Assembly: GCF_900107535.1 (NCBI RefSeq) | Contig: NZ_FNRA01000016.1 | Coordinates: 25,286 to 89,285 of the forward strand | Source of the DNA: Pedobacter hartonius | Lineage (GTDB): Bacteria > Bacteroidota > Bacteroidia > Sphingobacteriales > Sphingobacteriaceae | DNA: 64,000 nucleotides | Reading direction: 5' to 3' | Shown: piece by piece, positions 41,284-49,972 of the stretch | How positions within the stretch are numbered: the stretch's first letter is position 1 | Layout of the letters: every line of letters begins with the position of its first letter | Translations under genes and position numbers: made by a program | Notes under the pieces: generated by a model | What the model saw: only the letters and a program-made list of their open reading frames with translations | What the model was told of the DNA's origin: nothing | The model's database searches: none

Positions 41284-43236
41284 CTATATTTTAGTAATAA
41301 GGAATGAAGTTCTACGGTTTTTCTGACGCCCTTCAGCAGTGTCATTTTTCGCAACCGGTACTGTTGGCCCGAATCCTTTAAAGCGCAAACGACCTGCTTC
41401 AATTTTGTGATTAACCAGGTAATCGTATACGGCCTTAGCGCGTTGAAAGGACAATTTCTGGTTATCCGTCGCATTTCCTACATTGTCGGTATGTCCCTGA
41501 ATTTCAATTCCGGTTGTAGTGTTGGCCTGTAACAGCTGCAGTAAGTTTGTCAACTCGGTGACTGAGGCCGGCAATAATTCGAATTTGTTGGTATCAAAAA
41601 AGATGTTCCTCAGGATGACGTTGCCTCCCGGTTTCAGTTTTTCCAGATAGATCTCTAATACATATGGCTTGCCCGGGGTGGCGGTGCTCAATTCGAAATT
41701 ATCTGAATAAAAAAGATAGCCATCGGCAATGGCGTTGAACGCATAGGCGCTGCCTAGTGGCATTACTGCCAGAAATTCGCCGTTGTCTTTGGAAGTGAAA
41801 TCATTGAATTTGCTCTCTTTGGTTTTCAGGTTCACCACCTGCACGTTGGCTTCCAAGAAATTATGTGTTTCTTTATCCCGTACGATGCCTTTTACATAAG
41901 TGATAGGAAGTGGTTTGGCAGCGGCAGGGAGATCGAAGCTATAGATATCCATGTCGCCGTATCCGTCTTTCAATACGGAAGAGAACATGCCCTGGCTGCC
42001 GTCTGGTGTTACCATCAGGCCCGTTTCCTCACTGAAGGTATTGATTGGATAACCGATATTCGTTGGTTTACCCCACTTGCCATTTTCCTGAAGGCGGCTG
42101 TAAAAGATGTCCATGCCCCCCAGACCGGGCCATCCGTTTGAAGAAAAATATAAGGTTTTACCGTCAGGATGTATAAAGGGGGTCGTTTCATCAAATGGCG
42201 TATTGATGCCGGGTCCCAGGTTTTCCGGCTTGCCCCATTCACCTTCGCTATTAAATGTGGTCTTCCAGATATCGTATCCGCCAAGTCCGCCGGGGCGGTT
42301 GCTTACAAAGTACAGCGTACTTCCATCAGGAGTAACTGCCGGCTGAGATTCCCAGGAGCCAGAGTTTACAGTGGGGCCCAGGTTGAAAGGTTTATCCCAG
42401 TCTTTCCCGTTTTTATGGCTGACGTACAGATCGCAGCTGCCTAATCCGTCTTCGCGGTTGCAACCCGTAAAAAAGAGGTACATGCCATCGGGTGAGATGG
42501 ACTGCGCGCCTTCATTTTGCGCAGTATTGATCTTGTCGCTCATTGGCACTGCCGCCGACCATTGTTTATCTGCTGTTCTGTGAGAAACATAAAAATCTTC
42601 ATTTCCATTGACGGTACGGCTGAATATTAAGCTTGACCCATCTGCTGTTAAGGCGGGAAAATATTCCCGGTCTTTTGTATTGATTGCGTTTCCAAGGTTG
42701 ACTGGCCGGTACGTTTCCGGATGTTTGAGGGCAGTTGCAGAAAAATCGCAGTCCAGGATGTATTTGTTGGTTCTCATTAAAAGATCCTGGTCTTTTCCCT
42801 TGTAGTTCTCTTTGAAAAATCTGAAGTGTTTTCCGGCATTTTCATAATCAGCAGATTTCAGTTCTACGTCTCCCAGCGAGTAATAAACCCTCGCCTCTGT
42901 TCCTGCACCGGAAATAGCGATTGCCTTAAGATAACTGGATTTTGCTTTTTTGAATTCTCTTTTTAATCTGTAGACATCTCCCAGCTGCACAAAGGCCAGT
43001 TGAAATGCAGGGTCGGCTTCCAGGGCATCGTCCAGTGATTTGATTGCTGTTTCATAGTCTTTGTGCTGCAGGGATTTCTGCGCAGACTCAAAATTCTGCT
43101 GTGCTTTTCTTACAGTAGATTCCTGTGCCCGGGCAGCTTTAACTGTTGCGATGGAAATAACCAGGATGAACAGGAACATTTTTCCTGAACAGGCGAAATT
43201 ATGAGTGCAATTTTTCAGGAACGTATGTATATCCAT
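41284..43236 (-). CDS. OmpA-family lipo/periplasmic protein with TPR and PD40 repeats (PorE-like)
   Basis: The 650-residue product has a hydrophobic export signal (about 20-38), TPR repeats (about 40-140), WD40-like PD40 strands (about 190-430, repeats of Thr-Pro-Asp-Gly-Ser-Thr-Leu-Tyr-Phe-Val-Ser-Asn type), a carboxypeptidase-regulatory-like domain (about 445-530), and a C-terminal OmpA domain with Gly-His-Thr-Asp-Asn-Val-Gly near 587 and Gly-Phe-Gly near 626 that binds peptidoglycan. This arrangement is found in PorE-type proteins of the Bacteroidota type IX secretion apparatus and in related envelope proteins. The particular role here is not proven. Confidence 0.85.
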   Translation of the reverse strand: MDIHTFLKNCTHNFACSGKMFLFILVISIATVKAARAQESTVRKAQQNFESAQKSLQHKDYETAIKSLDDALEADPAFQLAFVQLGDVYRLKREFKKAKSSYLKAIAISGAGTEARVYYSLGDVELKSADYENAGKHFRFFKENYKGKDQDLLMRTNKYILDCDFSATALKHPETYRPVNLGNAINTKDREYFPALTADGSSLIFSRTVNGNEDFYVSHRTADKQWSAAVPMSDKINTAQNEGAQSISPDGMYLFFTGCNREDGLGSCDLYVSHKNGKDWDKPFNLGPTVNSGSWESQPAVTPDGSTLYFVSNRPGGLGGYDIWKTTFNSEGEWGKPENLGPGINTPFDETTPFIHPDGKTLYFSSNGWPGLGGMDIFYSRLQENGKWGKPTNIGYPINTFSEETGLMVTPDGSQGMFSSVLKDGYGDMDIYSFDLPAAAKPLPITYVKGIVRDKETHNFLEANVQVVNLKTKESKFNDFTSKDNGEFLAVMPLGSAYAFNAIADGYLFYSDNFELSTATPGKPYVLEIYLEKLKPGGNVILRNIFFDTNKFELLPASVTELTNLLQLLQANTTTGIEIQGHTDNVGNATDNQKLSFQRAKAVYDYLVNHKIEAGRLRFKGFGPTVPVAKNDTAEGRQKNRRTSFLITKI

Positions 43237-43333
43237 TATGCTGGTTAGATGATCCGATAGCTAAACTTAATGAAAAATAATCTAAAGGTTCTGAAATAAA
43301 GCACAATGTGTTCAGGGAACAAGCCGAATGATC

Positions 43334-43957
43334 CTAAGGGATATTCAAATACTTATGCGTTTGCAATGAGATCTCCCATTTTGGGTTCGCCATCACATAA
43401 TCGATGATCAGCGGAGTCATTTCTTTGGATTTTGACCATTCCGGCTGCAGATATAATTTACAGGTAGGAGATACGGTTTCCGAATAGCGTTCTGCCCACT
43501 CAAAATCGCTTTTATTGAAAACAATCACCTTTAATTCATTGGCAAAGGGTGTGATATCCGGACGCGGTGCTTTGAATTTTTTTGGAGAAAGACAGATCCA
43601 GTCCCAGCTGCCTGACAGGGGATAGGCACCTGAGGTTTCGATGAACGTGAGGATATTTCTTTCCTGTAGTTTCTTAGTGAGGTAATCCATATTATAGATC
43701 AGAGGTTCGCCACCGGTGATCACTACGGCTTTACCAGGAAATGTATCTGCCTTTTCAGCAATTGCGTCAGCGGAAGTTAAAGGGTGAAGTTCTGCATCCC
43801 AGCTTTCCTTCACGTCACACCAGTGACAGCCTACATCACACCCTCCAAGACGGATAAAATAGGCAGCTTTGCCTGTATTAAAACCTTCACCCTGAATAGT
43901 GTAAAATTCTTCCATTAAAGGAAGCAATGTGCCGTCTGCGGGAATATTGTGTGCCAT
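43334..43957 (-). CDS. queE: 7-carboxy-7-deazaguanine synthase
   Basis: QueE, a radical SAM enzyme, rearranges 6-carboxy-tetrahydropterin to 7-carboxy-7-deazaguanine for queuosine and related deazapurines. The 207-residue product has Gln-Gly-Glu-Gly near 22-25 and the cluster ligands Cys40, Cys44 and Cys47 in a CX3CX2C arrangement. The Gly-Gly-Glu-Pro motif follows near 102-105. Length suits the short QueE type. The other queuosine-related gene here is the transporter yhhQ at 52 kb; queC, queD and queF are not in the window. Confidence 0.92.
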   Translation of the reverse strand: MAHNIPADGTLLPLMEEFYTIQGEGFNTGKAAYFIRLGGCDVGCHWCDVKESWDAELHPLTSADAIAEKADTFPGKAVVITGGEPLIYNMDYLTKKLQERNILTFIETSGAYPLSGSWDWICLSPKKFKAPRPDITPFANELKVIVFNKSDFEWAERYSETVSPTCKLYLQPEWSKSKEMTPLIIDYVMANPKWEISLQTHKYLNIP

Positions 43958-44055
43958 ATTAATTTTGCGAAGTTAAATAAAATATGAACGGGAAAAGGGA
44001 ATATCTGTATATTGGAATTGTTTAAATGACTAATCTGTGAATAACACTATGCATA

Positions 44056-44400
44056 ATGGCTAATTTACGCTGGTATAAAATAGAAGAGGAAATTCCTGAG
44101 GAAGACTTCATGCGGCAGGTTATTGTTGCCGGTAAAAAACTGTGCCTGCTGAGGAATGAAGGTAAGGTTCACCTGATCCAGAATACTTGCCCTCATGCCG
44201 GAGGTATATTAAGCGGAGGCTGGTGTACTAAAGGTCAGCTCGTCTGTCCCATTCACCGTTATGCTTATAGTTTAGAAAATGGAAGAGGAGCAGAAGGTCA
44301 GGGAGACTATATCAATATCTACCCTTTGCGCGAAGAACCCGATGGTTTATACGCGGGTTTTCGTCAAAGCCTGTTCAGCAGATTTTTTGGCGGGGATTAA
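44056..44400 (+). CDS. Rieske [2Fe-2S] ferredoxin-like protein
   Basis: The 114-residue product is a small soluble Rieske domain. Ligands are Cys45-Pro-His47 and Cys64-Pro-Ile-His67, spaced as in Rieske ferredoxins. There is no membrane anchor or Tat signal, so it is probably cytoplasmic and an electron carrier for an unidentified oxygenase or reductase. It faces queE divergently and higA convergently. Confidence 0.87.
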   Translation: MANLRWYKIEEEIPEEDFMRQVIVAGKKLCLLRNEGKVHLIQNTCPHAGGILSGGWCTKGQLVCPIHRYAYSLENGRGAEGQGDYINIYPLREEPDGLYAGFRQSLFSRFFGGD

Positions 44401-44406
44401 AATTAA

Positions 44407-44820
44407 TTACCCCGCATTTGCCAGGCTTTGCTTCATCACCTGGTTTAAGGGATAAGGCCTGTTGAAGGCATCCTGCCTGACTTTAAAATGTTCTGATAAT
44501 TTCCTGATTACCTCTTTAGACAGTCCTTTTTTATAATTAAGGATATCTGAAATATAACCTTTGCTTACACTGAGAAGATCAGCGAGGGCAGTAGCACTCA
44601 GCTGATGATCATCCATAAAAGACCGTAGCAGCCTGATCGGATCAACTGCGTTAAGGCTGTTATGTTCTTCATCATATTTTTCAATGAGCAGGGTGAGCAG
44701 CTCAATTTCATCTTCAGTATGGATATCTTTAACCTCAATGTCTGTGAATGCCTCAAGAATGCTGCAATATTGAAAATATTGCTCTTTATTTTTAATGACC
44801 GTGTATTTTAGCTTTTCCAT
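44407..44820 (-). CDS. higA: HigA-family antitoxin (HTH)
   Basis: The 137-residue product has a helical N-terminal half and a C-terminal HTH domain (about 75-115) with Ala-Thr-Ala-Leu-Ala-Asp-Leu-Leu-Ser-Val-Ser-Lys-Gly-Tyr-Ile-Ser. This is the arrangement of the HigA antitoxin. It normally neutralises the HigB toxin and represses its own operon. Here it begins one base after the restored stop of higB, which is frameshifted, so the antitoxin may now be an orphan. It probably acts at the palindrome at 45174-45190. Confidence 0.83.
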   Translation of the reverse strand: MEKLKYTVIKNKEQYFQYCSILEAFTDIEVKDIHTEDEIELLTLLIEKYDEEHNSLNAVDPIRLLRSFMDDHQLSATALADLLSVSKGYISDILNYKKGLSKEVIRKLSEHFKVRQDAFNRPYPLNQVMKQSLANAG

Positions 44821-44821
44821 T

Positions 44822-45146
44822 TTAATAAATATTAATCGTGTATTGTCTCAATTCTTTGCAGATCCTGTCATACGCTTCATGTGTACCTATCCAGCAAATA
44901 AACAGATGTACCTGCTTTCTGCCAAATGCATATCATTCTGTAGTTATTTCCTCCCAGATCAAAAATTACTTTATTGCTGCCTTTGCCCAAAAGATCAGCA
45001 GAACCATAGGTCTTCTTTATATCTCCCGGCTGCTCCCAGTCAGCATTGCTTAATTTCGCTAACCAATCTTCCAAAGAAGTACTGCTTCGGGCATTTAATC
45101 TGATATAATTTTCAATAGTTTCTTTCCTAATCAAATGAACACGCAT
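44822..45146 (-). pseudogene. higB: Frameshifted higB toxin gene
   Basis: The reading frame starts at ATG 45146 and continues as a typical HigB with Gly-Ser-Ala-Asp-Leu-Leu-Gly-Lys-Gly and Gly-Gly-Asn-Asn-Tyr-Arg-Met-Ile. At about 44911-44913 it changes frame and hits a stop at 44877. A one-base shift at that point restores the expected C-terminus, beginning Val-His-Leu-Phe-Ile-Cys-Trp-Ile-Gly-Thr-His-Glu and ending Tyr-Thr-Ile-Asn-Ile-Tyr. The restored stop is 44822-44824, one base before higA. HigB cleaves mRNA on the ribosome; the truncated product lacks the conserved final segment and is probably inactive. A sequencing error is the alternative. Confidence 0.85.
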
Positions 45147-45173
45147 TTCAATATCAATCAACGGTAAGTAATA

Positions 45174-45190
45174 GTTCTCTAAAAGAGAAC
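45174..45190. promoter_or_regulatory. Palindrome, probable HigA operator
   Basis: A 7-bp inverted repeat around a 3-nt centre (GTTCTCT, AAA, AGAGAAC) lies 28 nt upstream of the higB ATG, where HigA-type repressors bind. Assignment is by position. Confidence 0.5.
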
Positions 45191-45297
45191 ATTAATTTAA
45201 AATATTTTATATATTAGTATTTGTATATAAAATTCCTCCTAACTTAATTCTTAAATGAAACATGATGGTTAAAAAATTATAGAAATTTCCTCAACGC

Positions 45298-45327
45298 AAA
45301 AAGCCCGCAATTCGATTTGCAGGCTTT
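45298..45327 (-). terminator. Rho-independent terminator of folD
   Basis: An 11-bp stem with one mismatch (45300-45310 with 45317-45327) is followed on the minus strand by a U-run encoded by A's at 45302-45298. It is 21 nt beyond the folD stop. Confidence 0.8.
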
Positions 45328-45347
45328 CGGTAGAGATTTAAAGGATC

Positions 45348-46229
45348 TTACTGGTAGATCTCTTTTTTAGCAGAAGCTAATGTGTTTTTCAGCAGTCCAA
45401 CGATGGTCATTAACCCAACGCCGCCGGGAACAGGAGTGATCCACGAAGCTAAGGGAGCAACATTTTCGAAATCAACATCTCCATAAAGCTTGTAACCGGA
45501 TTTTGTGGTTTCAGAAGTTTCCCTGTTGATACCTACGTCGATGATAATAGCACCGGGCTTAACCATATCAGCGGTTACAAAATTCTTTCTGCCGATTGCT
45601 GCAATGACGATATCGCCCTGCAGAACCATTTCCTTCAGGTTGGTGGTTTTACTATGCGTAAGGGTTACTGTACAGTTTCCCGGATTAGCATTGCGTGCCA
45701 TCAAAATACTCATCGGACTGCCCACAATATTACTGCGGCCAACAACTACGCAATGTTTACCGGTGGTATCAATTCCGTAAGCCTGCAGCATGAGTAAAAT
45801 CCCATAGGGTGTTGCCGGGATAAAACAAGGCTGGTTACGCATCATGCGGCCCAGGTTTACAGGATGAAAGCCATCCACGTCCTTACGGTAGTCTATGGCG
45901 TCCGTAATCTTTTCAGGGTCGATATGTTTTGGCAAAGGCAACTGAACGATCATACCGTCAACCCCGGCATCAGCGTTAATCTCCCGAATCTTTTGTATCA
46001 GCTCCTCCTCGGTAACATCTGTATCATACCTAACAAGTGATGACTCAAATCCTACCTTTTCACAGTTCTTCATTTTGCTGGCCACATAGGTTTCACTACC
46101 GCCGTCATTACCAACCAGGATGGCCAGTAAATGCGGCTTCCTGCCGGTTTGTGCCGTGAATTCAGCAGCTTCTGCAGCTATTTCTAATTTAATCTTTTCT
46201 GATGCGAATTTTCCGTCCAGTAATTGCAT
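45348..46229 (-). CDS. folD: Bifunctional methylenetetrahydrofolate dehydrogenase / cyclohydrolase
   Basis: FolD oxidises 5,10-methylene-THF to 5,10-methenyl-THF and hydrolyses it to 10-formyl-THF in one-carbon metabolism. The 293-residue product has catalytic Tyr-x-x-x-Lys (Tyr-Val-Ala-Ser-Lys-Met-Lys) near 51-57, the substrate motif Gln-Leu-Pro-Leu-Pro near 98-102, the NADP-binding Gly-Arg-Ser-Asn-Ile-Val-Gly near 165-171 and Pro-Gly-Gly-Val-Gly-Leu-Met-Thr at the C-terminus. It lies 27 bp after lepA and is followed by a clear terminator. Confidence 0.97.
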   Translation of the reverse strand: MQLLDGKFASEKIKLEIAAEAAEFTAQTGRKPHLLAILVGNDGGSETYVASKMKNCEKVGFESSLVRYDTDVTEEELIQKIREINADAGVDGMIVQLPLPKHIDPEKITDAIDYRKDVDGFHPVNLGRMMRNQPCFIPATPYGILLMLQAYGIDTTGKHCVVVGRSNIVGSPMSILMARNANPGNCTVTLTHSKTTNLKEMVLQGDIVIAAIGRKNFVTADMVKPGAIIIDVGINRETSETTKSGYKLYGDVDFENVAPLASWITPVPGGVGLMTIVGLLKNTLASAKKEIYQ

Positions 46230-46256
46230 ATCAAATGCTATGTTAAATGCTATCGA

Positions 46257-48044
46257 TTAATCTAATTTCAGTACCGCCATAAATGCAGTTTGCGGGATTT
46301 CCACATTACCTACCTGGCGCATACGTTTTTTACCTTTTTTCTGTTTTTCAAGCAATTTACGCTTACGCGAGATATCACCACCGTAACACTTGGCAGTTAC
46401 ATCTTTACGTAAGGCTTTCACCGTTTCGCGGGCAATGATCTTTGCTCCGATAGAAGCCTGAATGATGATCTCAAACTGCTGGCGGGGAATCAGTTCCCTC
46501 AGTTTCTCACAGATCCTTTTTCCGAAATCATAAGAGTTACTGCGGTGGATCAGCGAAGATAAAGCATCTACGGGCTCTGCGTTCAGGAGGATGTCCAGTC
46601 TGACCAGGTCAGACCTGCGGTAACCGATCTGGTGGTAATCAAAAGAGGCGTAACCTTTAGAGATGGTTTTCAGGCGGTCATAAAAGTCGAACACGATCTC
46701 TCCCATAGGGATTTCAAATACGAGTTCCACACGGTCTGAGGTTAAGTACGACTGGTTGACGATGATTCCCCTTTTCTGGATACAAAGTGACATTACAGGT
46801 CCTACAAACTCAGATTTAGTAATGATGTTTGCTTTGATATAAGGCTCTTCCACATATTCCATTTTGCTTGGATCAGGAAGATCTGAAGGGTTATTGACAA
46901 TGATCAGCTCATTTTTAGTGGTCATCGCCTGGTACGACACATTGGGTACCGTAGTGATCACTGTCATGTCAAATTCACGCTCCAAACGCTCCTGGATGAT
47001 CTCCATGTGCAGCATTCCAAGGAATCCGCAACGGAAACCAAAGCCTAAGGCTGCAGATGATTCCGGTTCAAAAACGATAGAGGCGTCATTTAGCTGCAGC
47101 TTGTGCATGGCTTCCCTCAGATCTTCAAATTCGTCAGTATCCACAGGATAGATACCGGCGAATACCATTGGTTTTACCTCTTCAAAACCCTTAATAGGTT
47201 CTGAACTCGGACGGTCTTTATGTGTGATCGTATCTCCGACTTTTACCTCTCTGGCTTCTTTAATACCGGAAATGATATAACCTACGTCACCGGTTTTGAT
47301 GACATCCTTAGGAGATTGTTTTAATTTTAATGTACCTACTTCCTCTGCAATATATTCTTTACCTGTGGCTACAAATTTAACTTTGTCCTTTTTGCGGATC
47401 TCCCCGTTCAGAACTTTGAAGTAAGCCACAATACCGCGGAATGAATCAAAAACAGAGTCGAAGATCAGGGCCTGAAGTTCACCATCGGGATTACCTACCG
47501 GTGCAGGTACACGTTCTACAATAGCACGCAGAATATCGTGTACGCCTAATCCTGTTTTTCCGGATGCGGGAATGATTTCTTCCCTTTTACATCCGATTAG
47601 TTCAATGATCTGATCTTTTACCTCTTCGGGCATAGCCCCCGGAAGGTCCATTTTGTTTAAGATCGGGATGATCTCCAGATCGTGCTCCAAAGCGAGGTAG
47701 AGGTTGGAGATGGTTTGCGCCTGTATACCCTGTGAAGCATCTACGATGAGTAATGCACCTTCACAGGCAGCAATGGAACGGGAAACCTCATAGGAGAAAT
47801 CCACGTGTCCGGGTGTATCTATCAGATTCAGGATATACGGCTGTCCGTCCTGAATATAATCCATTTGAATGGCATGACTTTTAATCGTAATACCCCTTTC
47901 ACGCTCCAGATCCATATCATCCAGCAACTGAGCCTGCGACTCACGCTGGGTGATTGTATTTGTATATTCTAATAAACGGTCGGCCAAAGTGCTCTTCCCG
48001 TGGTCAATATGTGCAATTATGCAAAAATTACGTATGTGCTTCAT
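46257..48044 (-). CDS. lepA: Elongation factor 4 (LepA)
   Basis: LepA is a translational GTPase that affects ribosome biogenesis and back-translocation. The 595-residue length is standard. GTPase motifs are Ala-His-Ile-Asp-His-Gly-Lys-Ser-Thr at about 12-20, Asp-Thr-Pro-Gly-His near 77-81 and Asn-Lys-Met-Asp near 131-134. The EF-G-like domains follow, and the C-terminal LepA-specific domain ends with basic residues around Arg-Lys-Arg-Lys-Leu-Leu-Glu-Lys-Gln-Lys. The gene is followed by folD and preceded by cutC on the same strand. Confidence 0.97.
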   Translation of the reverse strand: MKHIRNFCIIAHIDHGKSTLADRLLEYTNTITQRESQAQLLDDMDLERERGITIKSHAIQMDYIQDGQPYILNLIDTPGHVDFSYEVSRSIAACEGALLIVDASQGIQAQTISNLYLALEHDLEIIPILNKMDLPGAMPEEVKDQIIELIGCKREEIIPASGKTGLGVHDILRAIVERVPAPVGNPDGELQALIFDSVFDSFRGIVAYFKVLNGEIRKKDKVKFVATGKEYIAEEVGTLKLKQSPKDVIKTGDVGYIISGIKEAREVKVGDTITHKDRPSSEPIKGFEEVKPMVFAGIYPVDTDEFEDLREAMHKLQLNDASIVFEPESSAALGFGFRCGFLGMLHMEIIQERLEREFDMTVITTVPNVSYQAMTTKNELIIVNNPSDLPDPSKMEYVEEPYIKANIITKSEFVGPVMSLCIQKRGIIVNQSYLTSDRVELVFEIPMGEIVFDFYDRLKTISKGYASFDYHQIGYRRSDLVRLDILLNAEPVDALSSLIHRSNSYDFGKRICEKLRELIPRQQFEIIIQASIGAKIIARETVKALRKDVTAKCYGGDISRKRKLLEKQKKGKKRMRQVGNVEIPQTAFMAVLKLD

Positions 48045-48074
48045 CAGTGCCGCAAATATAGAATATTCGCTTGA

Positions 48075-48815
48075 TTATTCTGCACTGTTTGCCAGTTCCA
48101 ATAATTTTTTGACCATTTCGGCATTGGTTAGCGTGGTACTATACTCATCGGTATTGGCGCCCATGCTCAGTTGTTCATTTCTGTAGTTCATTTCACTGCT
48201 TACCGGCAGCCTTGCCGAAGCATGGAATACTTTTGCCCCCGTCAGGCTGATAAGCTTTGCGATATTGTCTGTGCCGACGCCGGCACCCGGCATAATGCTG
48301 ATCCGCCCGCCTGCCAGCACTACGAGGTTTGAGAGTACTGCAGCACCTTCCAATGCTGAAGCTTTGCCACCCGAGGTCAGGACGCGTACCATTCCCAGGG
48401 CGATGATATCTTCCAGGGCTTCATACATATCATCAGTCATATCAAATGCGCGGTGAAAAGCCACCTGCATTGGTTTTGCCAGTTCAATCAGTTGGGCACA
48501 GCGTATTTTATCTACTTTGCCTTCCCTGGTAAGAATACCTGTCACGATGCCTTCGCAATTCAACGATTTGCAGATCCTGACATCTTCCTTCATCAGCTCA
48601 AATTCAAGATTGGAGTAAAGAAAGTCGCCTCCGCGTGGCCTGATAATAGGAAATACTTCAATGTCAAGCATCTTTTTGGCCATCGCGATTTGCGCATAGC
48701 TGGGAGTAGTACCACCTTCAGTAAGGCTGGCACAAAGTTCAACACGTTTAGCACCACCCAATTGTGCCTCTACGGCCGAAGCTACAGAGTTGGCACAGAC
48801 TTCCATTTCTATCAT
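48075..48815 (-). CDS. cutC: CutC family protein (copper homeostasis)
   Basis: The 246-residue product matches the CutC TIM-barrel family: Glu-Val-Cys-Ala-Asn-Ser near 4-9, Arg-Val-Glu-Leu-Cys-Ala near 24-29, Ile-Arg-Pro-Arg-Gly-Gly-Asp-Phe near 58-65, Phe-His-Arg-Ala-Phe-Asp near 118-123, and Met-Pro-Gly-Ala-Gly-Val near 173-178. CutC was linked to copper tolerance in E. coli, but the biochemical function is debated. It lies 30 bp upstream of lepA and 8 bp downstream of the glycosylasparaginase gene. Confidence 0.93.
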   Translation of the reverse strand: MIEMEVCANSVASAVEAQLGGAKRVELCASLTEGGTTPSYAQIAMAKKMLDIEVFPIIRPRGGDFLYSNLEFELMKEDVRICKSLNCEGIVTGILTREGKVDKIRCAQLIELAKPMQVAFHRAFDMTDDMYEALEDIIALGMVRVLTSGGKASALEGAAVLSNLVVLAGGRISIMPGAGVGTDNIAKLISLTGAKVFHASARLPVSSEMNYRNEQLSMGANTDEYSTTLTNAEMVKKLLELANSAE

Positions 48816-48823
48816 AAGCTGAA

Positions 48824-49858
48824 TTAATAATAACTTTTTCCGGGGATGAGAAGACTTTGGTTATTCTCGTTACAAACCGCGTAGCTGAATCCTTTTTGTA
48901 TGGCATATGCACCGTATTGCCCCTTTTTATTGAGCGCTAGAAAACCTACCTGGATCTCTTTGGATTTTGCAGTTTTCTTTTTAATGATCCTCATCACCGC
49001 TTCTTTACAGGCCTCTTCAGGGGGATAACCCTGGCGCATCAGTTCCACCACAAGGAAACTGCCCACGTTGCGGATCACCTCTTCGCCTACGCCTGTTGAA
49101 GTAGCGCCACCAATTTCATTATCTATATATAATCCCGCGCCGATAATTGGGCTATCGCCAACCCGCCCGTGCAGCTTATAGGCCATACCGCTGGTTGTAC
49201 AGGCGCCGGAAAGATTTCCTTTTGCATCCAATGCCAGCATTCCGATGGTATCATGGTTGTACTGATTGCCGGGAAGACGGGTAGGGGAAGCTTTATCGTA
49301 AAGTTTGTTCTCAATATTCATTACAGGCGCATACTTCGCTGTTTTCAGCCACTCTTTCCATGCCTTTTCGCTTTCAGGAGTAAGGAGATTGATTTTTTTA
49401 AAACCATTTTCCAGTGCGAACTGCAGGGCACCGTCACCGGCAAGCATCACGTGAGGGGTTTTTTCCATCACCATTCTTGCCACAGAGATCGCATGTTCAA
49501 TATGTTCAAGTGCAGCAACTGAGCCACAATTCCCTTCTTCGTCCATAATGCAGGCATCCAGTGTAACCTTGCCGTCACGGTCCGGCAGTCCGCCACGTCC
49601 GACCGACTGATTTTTAAGGTCCGACTCAGGAACCTGAACCCCTTTTTCTACGGCATCCAGCGCGCGGCCGCCGCCTGACAAAACTTCCCATGCAGCGTGG
49701 TTGGCTGCAATGCCAAAGTCCCAGGTAGAGATCACCAGTGGTTTTGTCGCGACAGGCTGAAGAGGATCGGGAAGAATATTGGCAATACCGCTTTTACCAA
49801 TTGCCAGGAGCGAGGCAGAGAGAGCGGAAGATTTAATGAATTTTCTACGGTCGAACAT
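48824..49858 (-). CDS. N4-(beta-N-acetylglucosaminyl)-L-asparaginase (Ntn hydrolase)
   Basis: The 344-residue precursor has a Tat-type signal at the N-terminus (Asp-Arg-Arg-Lys-Phe-Ile-Lys) and is probably periplasmic or surface exposed. The Ntn-hydrolase activation site is His-Asp-Thr-Ile-Gly near residue 201, where self-cleavage before Thr makes the alpha and beta chains; Gly-Arg-Val-Gly-Asp-Ser-Pro-Ile near 227 is substrate binding. It releases aspartate from GlcNAc-Asn glycopeptides. Together with GH92 it suggests N-glycan breakdown, though the genes are not adjacent. Confidence 0.9.
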   Translation of the reverse strand: MFDRRKFIKSSALSASLLAIGKSGIANILPDPLQPVATKPLVISTWDFGIAANHAAWEVLSGGGRALDAVEKGVQVPESDLKNQSVGRGGLPDRDGKVTLDACIMDEEGNCGSVAALEHIEHAISVARMVMEKTPHVMLAGDGALQFALENGFKKINLLTPESEKAWKEWLKTAKYAPVMNIENKLYDKASPTRLPGNQYNHDTIGMLALDAKGNLSGACTTSGMAYKLHGRVGDSPIIGAGLYIDNEIGGATSTGVGEEVIRNVGSFLVVELMRQGYPPEEACKEAVMRIIKKKTAKSKEIQVGFLALNKKGQYGAYAIQKGFSYAVCNENNQSLLIPGKSYY

Positions 49859-49928
49859 AAGCGGTTTTTGAGTATTTCAGGGCACAAGAATACCTAAAAA
49901 TATCTATTGTTAAAAGCTTATAAAAAGA

Positions 49929-49951
49929 AAATCCGGCGGGAGGCCGGATTT
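49929..49951 (-). terminator. Rho-independent terminator after the omega-amidase gene
   Basis: A perfect 9-bp stem (49929-49937 with 49943-49951) around a 5-nt loop is followed on the minus strand by a U-rich tract. It is 22 nt beyond the gene's stop. Confidence 0.8.
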
Positions 49952-49972
49952 ATAATCAGATCGTGCTGCCCC

